From Asterochloris sp. CNOR1 (lineage: Eukaryota; Chlorophyta; Trebouxiophyceae; Trebouxiales; Trebouxiaceae): a DNA stretch of 64,000 nt. Position numbers and translations under genes: made by a program. The DNA is taken from the NCBI GenBank assembly GCA_963969365.1, contig OZ017759.1, forward strand, positions 2,108,001 to 2,172,000. Direction: 5' to 3'. Of this stretch, positions 61,201-64,000 are shown one piece after another. The stretch's first letter is position 1. Each line of letters opens with the position of its first letter. Below the pieces are notes generated by a model that worked only from the letters and a program-made list of their open reading frames with translations, was not told the DNA's origin and did not search any database.

Positions 61201-63576
61201 ACACTTAGCATGTTTATCAGTGATGGCTTGCTGAGAGGCAGACAGACCTCCTTTCCTAGAGGGAGCAGACTGCTGCAGAAGCACAGATCTGCGGGCTACC
61301 CACTCATGCTACAGCTGCAGTGAGGCCCACACATTGCAGCCAGGTGCAGTAGTCTTGGGTGCTGGGGTGCAGCCAGGGTGTTCTGGCCTGAATCTAAGGA
61401 GTTGTGGCTGACTGCAGTGGCCCTATTGCTGCCGAGTCCATTGGGCAGCCTGCCTGGCAGCAGTGCTTGCTTACAACAATGCGCAGGAGGTATGCGAACA
61501 CATTGATGAATCCCTGCCAGAGTGGACTTCTAATCAACAGCCTTGCAAGTCATCAGCACTGGTCGGCATGCCAACAGCAGCTACTTGCAATCCTCTCAGC
61601 CAAGGCGTCTGCAAGAGCCTCGCAAAATCTGCCAAAAAACTTGCGCCCCAGCTCCAGCCCAGCCTGTGCTCGAACATGCCAGCGATACACTGCTCACCTG
61701 GAAGTTCCGCTCTGGGTCTTCGCAGGTCACTCGGCACTGGATGGCATATCCCTTGGGCAGGGGGATGCTGTCCTGCTTGCCAATGCCCAGATCTGAGAGC
61801 GTAGCGCCTCCAGCAATCTTGATCTGGGCTTGCACAAGATCCACTCCAGTGACCTCCTCGGTGACTGTGTGCTCCACCTGCACGGCAGCGATGGCAGCCG
61901 GCCTGCGCTCACACTGTGGGCTTGCAAGACCTCTACTGTGTGCTTCATCAGGGGCTGCAGCGGCCACATGTGAGGGAGAGGAACAGTTGCACACATGCTG
62001 AGATGGTGCATCGCAGTGTGGGCTGAAGAGGGAGCCACCAGCGCCACATGCAAATGGCAGTGCTGCAGTAATGCTGGCATGGGTGCAGGCAGGCTTCTAT
62101 GCTGCCATAAATGTGCAACACAGTGCGACCCAGCTTGGGTTGCAGGCCATGGAGCTCGCCCATCCCTACACGCGACTGCCCTCGCTGACGGCAAAACACG
62201 TGCTGAAGGTTGTGTTGGCACCTTGCAGAGGTGGAACCTGCTGCAGCTGGCAATCTGCTGGCACTGTTTCACCCGGTCGGTCTGCCTCTTTCATTCCAAA
62301 CAGGCACCATAAGGAGATTGGGCCAGCAATACAGCCTCACCTGGATGCGAGGGTTGACTTCCAGAAAGAAGTACTCGCCGTTCTTGTCCACCATGAACTC
62401 TACTGTTCCAGCGTTCCTGTAGTCAACGTGCTTTGCCAGCTTGACAGCGTCTGCATGCAGCCGGGTCCTGACCTCAGGGTCCAGCCCATAGGCAGGCGCC
62501 ATCTCCACCACCTGCAGAGCATTGCTGTTTGTTGTTGAGGGTGCAGCCAACAGGCATCTGGGGGCAGCTTGCCCTGCCGTCAGGCTCAAGCCAACCCTGA
62601 TACCTGCAGGGCAGTGGACTACCATCAAATGTGCAGGCGGCAGATCTACGCCCTGATGTCAGGGCCCACCCCATAGGTAAGCTCAATCTCTACCACCTGC
62701 AGAGCTGCGCCGCTATGCCCAAATGCCTTCCATTGGGTCTGTGTGCAGACTGGCCTGACCTCAGGGCCCCTAGGCAGGCGCCATCTCCACCACCTGCCTT
62801 GAAGTGCTGCTTTGGGGCTGTGCAGCCACCAACTGTCAAGTGTTGGCTTCGTCTCTGGGAAAACGCCGCAGACGAACAGGTGCAATCCTAGACCCCTGCA
62901 GAGCAATTGCAACAATGCAGCCGGCGGCATGGCTCTGGCCTCTGGGAGCACGCTATGGCATCTGAGTGCAGCACTTTGGCAGATGCATGTTATACGCCTG
63001 CAATGCAGCACCACCATATGCGCCCCTGTTTCTTCCCCACACCGCGAAGGAGGATGCATGCAGCCAGCAGGCCATGGCCCCTGATGTGGGCACTGTTACA
63101 ACGACTTGGCTGAGGTGGCTGCTGCCCGCACCTGCACAACAAGCAGCAGGCAGGCCCAGCCAGAACCCGTGCAAACACCTGCGGACCTGGTGACACTGCG
63201 AGTCTGCACGTCAAGCACCTAGATATGACAGCAGGAGGCTCTCTCACCATCTGGTGCTTTGTTGCACAGACTGGTGCAGCTGCTGCACACAGATCAGGCT
63301 GTTTAGACTCAAGCAGGCAGTCACAGTGCACACTCCAACATTTGCATGGCCTCCTCTGTTTGCTCGTGCTGGCCTGGAAGCAGGTAGTTTGCCATGTGCA
63401 AGGCGGTGCAGATCTGCACGGTGGTGCAAACTCTGCACTGTAGGACTGTCACCTTTTGGTGCCTCCGCTGCACAGAGCAGTCCCTCTCATAGAGGTGCAC
63501 CACATTGCCGTGGTGGTCTGCCAGGATCTGAACTTCAATGTGGCGAGGGTCTTCCACGTATCGCTCAATGAACATT
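49249..63576 (-). CDS. PYC: pyruvate carboxylase, N-terminus outside window
   Basis: A biotin enzyme making oxaloacetate from pyruvate and bicarbonate with ATP. 26 exons, minus strand: 63576-63453, 62511-62341, 61877-61698, 61058-60942, 60584-60511, 60222-60189, 59824-59687, 59346-59153, 58487-58277, 58047-58023, 57740-57640, 57351-57314, 57061-56995, 56551-56424, 55539-55388, 55106-55040, 54630-54504, 53904-53818, 53283-53174, 52802-52706, 52257-52094, 51388-51247, 50681-50584, 50005-49926, 49553-49425, 49322-49249. All phases close (975 residues). Biotin carboxylase: [37 protein letters not shown]. Carboxyltransferase: [45 protein letters not shown]. Biotin site AMKMETAV. About 200 N-terminal residues (ATP-grasp start, any transit peptide) are beyond the right edge, so mitochondrial targeting cannot be judged. 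Two GC-AG introns occur. Confidence 0.96.
52300..52465 (-). repeat. degenerate acceptor-region copies, carboxylase intron before 52257
   Basis: The acceptor region GGCCCTGCAGGTACCAGACACGGCTGTAC at 52252-52280 is echoed near 52350 as AGCCCTGCAGGTGCCAGAACTGGCTCTAC. A GGGCT-TGCCTCC segment also recurs near 52310 and 52455. Confidence 0.7.
53284..53470 (-). repeat. two acceptor-edge ghosts, exact 89-bp steps
   Basis: The real exon starts CTGCAG/GTGACCCCCAGCAGCAAG at 53283 (VTPSSK). Copies start at 53372 (CTGCAG/GTGACCACCAGCAGAAAG, VTTSRK) and 53461 (TGTAG/GTGACCATTCTGAGCAAG, VTILSK). Confidence 0.92.
55014..55157. repeat. 13-mer direct repeats flanking a 67-nt exon
   Basis: GGGACTGTCTTGC (coding strand) occurs just after the donor and again just before the acceptor of exon 55106-55040, about 129 bp apart. 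Confidence 0.8.
62640..62800 (-). repeat. two acceptor-edge ghosts of carboxylase exon 62511
   Basis: The real start is CTGCAG/GTGGTGGAGATGGCGCCTG, coding [15 protein letters not shown]. The copy at 62696 reads [15 protein letters not shown] after CTGCAG. The copy at 62793 reads GTGGTGGAGATGGCGCCTG, then a stop and a small deletion. Confidence 0.93.
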
Positions 63577-64000
63577 CTGCAGGGAGCATGTGGAGACATG
63601 AGGAGCTCCGGCTGAAATCCCAGCACCTTGAGCCTGTTTGCGTCTGCACATGCTCTACAAGGCACTCAACCTGTGAAGGTGCCTGTTGAGCAGACAAAAG
63701 GCAACCTTCAAGCGCTGTCATGACAAGGTTGAGCACAAGCATTAGCAGCTGCAGGGAAGCGTTTGTGGGTGCAGTGTAGCACACCTCCTGATTGCTTTGT
63801 GCTTTATTGATTGCAGAGGACTGCCGAGGCGGGCATGCTGAGCATGAACATTACACGGTGACTTTGCTGGCATCGGCCGCACCACCTGGCACGCAGCAAA
63901 GCAGCCAGCAGATGTCCAGCTGGCACCACACCTATAACAGCATAATGTCTCCTGAGCACTAAATCTCCCAGATGCAGACTGGCACCATGCAAAGTGCAGC
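63577..64000. other. intron at right edge, no exon recognised
   Basis: This is upstream of the first visible carboxylase exon. No further biotin carboxylase sequence (ATP-grasp N-terminal part) could be found, so those exons lie outside the window. Confidence 0.55.

Noticed and set aside
62640-62800. Ghost copies as mutually exclusive alternative exons
   Set aside because: One copy has a stop, and the others show no matching downstream donor in frame. Across the window most copies are frame-broken. A minority could still be used, which RNA data would show.
1-64000. tRNA genes
   Set aside because: I looked for the B-box GGTTCGAATCC-type sequence on both strands and found no credible match.

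Overview
This is nuclear DNA from a eukaryote with many introns, most likely a green alga (Chlorophyta, possibly a trebouxiophyte; the class is inference). Genes are split into many short exons with GT-AG and some GC-AG introns. Introns are rich in TGCAG, and poly-A sites look like TGTAA. One gene encodes a DUF1664 protein, a family of the plant lineage. Next to it are a plant-type acyl-CoA desaturase, a PDR-type ABCG transporter and a single-chain pyruvate carboxylase, which green algae have and land plants lack. I saw no tRNA, rRNA, CRISPR array or intact transposon.

Layout: 149-5551 (-) 5' part of a PDR/ABCG transporter, continuing off the left edge; about 6597-7039 (+) unresolved membrane-protein-like exons; 7977-8475 (+) a TFIIIC small-subunit (GTF3C6-like) gene; 8544-24520 (-) VPS8, the CORVET tethering subunit, in roughly 34 exons; 24880-36564 (+) MTR4, the exosome-activating RNA helicase, in 20 exons; 36893-39736 (+) acyl-CoA delta-9-type desaturase, 6 exons; 39991-44538 (-) DUF1664 protein, 8 exons; 44539-49248 a gene-poor island with tandem repeats and an AT-rich hairpin; 49249-63576 (-) pyruvate carboxylase, 26 exons in the window, with its N-terminus beyond the right edge. 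For MTR4, the desaturase, DUF1664 and the visible parts of the carboxylase and transporter, the splice phases I derived close exactly. The genes are housekeeping functions (RNA surveillance, endosomal tethering, lipid desaturation, anaplerosis, Pol III transcription) with no evident joint pathway.

The most unusual signal is structural. In five of the genes, many introns carry decayed direct copies of the edge of the neighbouring exon together with its splice site. Copies of an acceptor edge lie just upstream of the real acceptor, and copies of a donor edge lie just downstream of the real donor, with steps of about 45-250 bp. MTR4 intron 15 shows both kinds at once. I call these exon-edge ghosts. 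They suggest that introns here grow by repeated tandem duplication across splice junctions.
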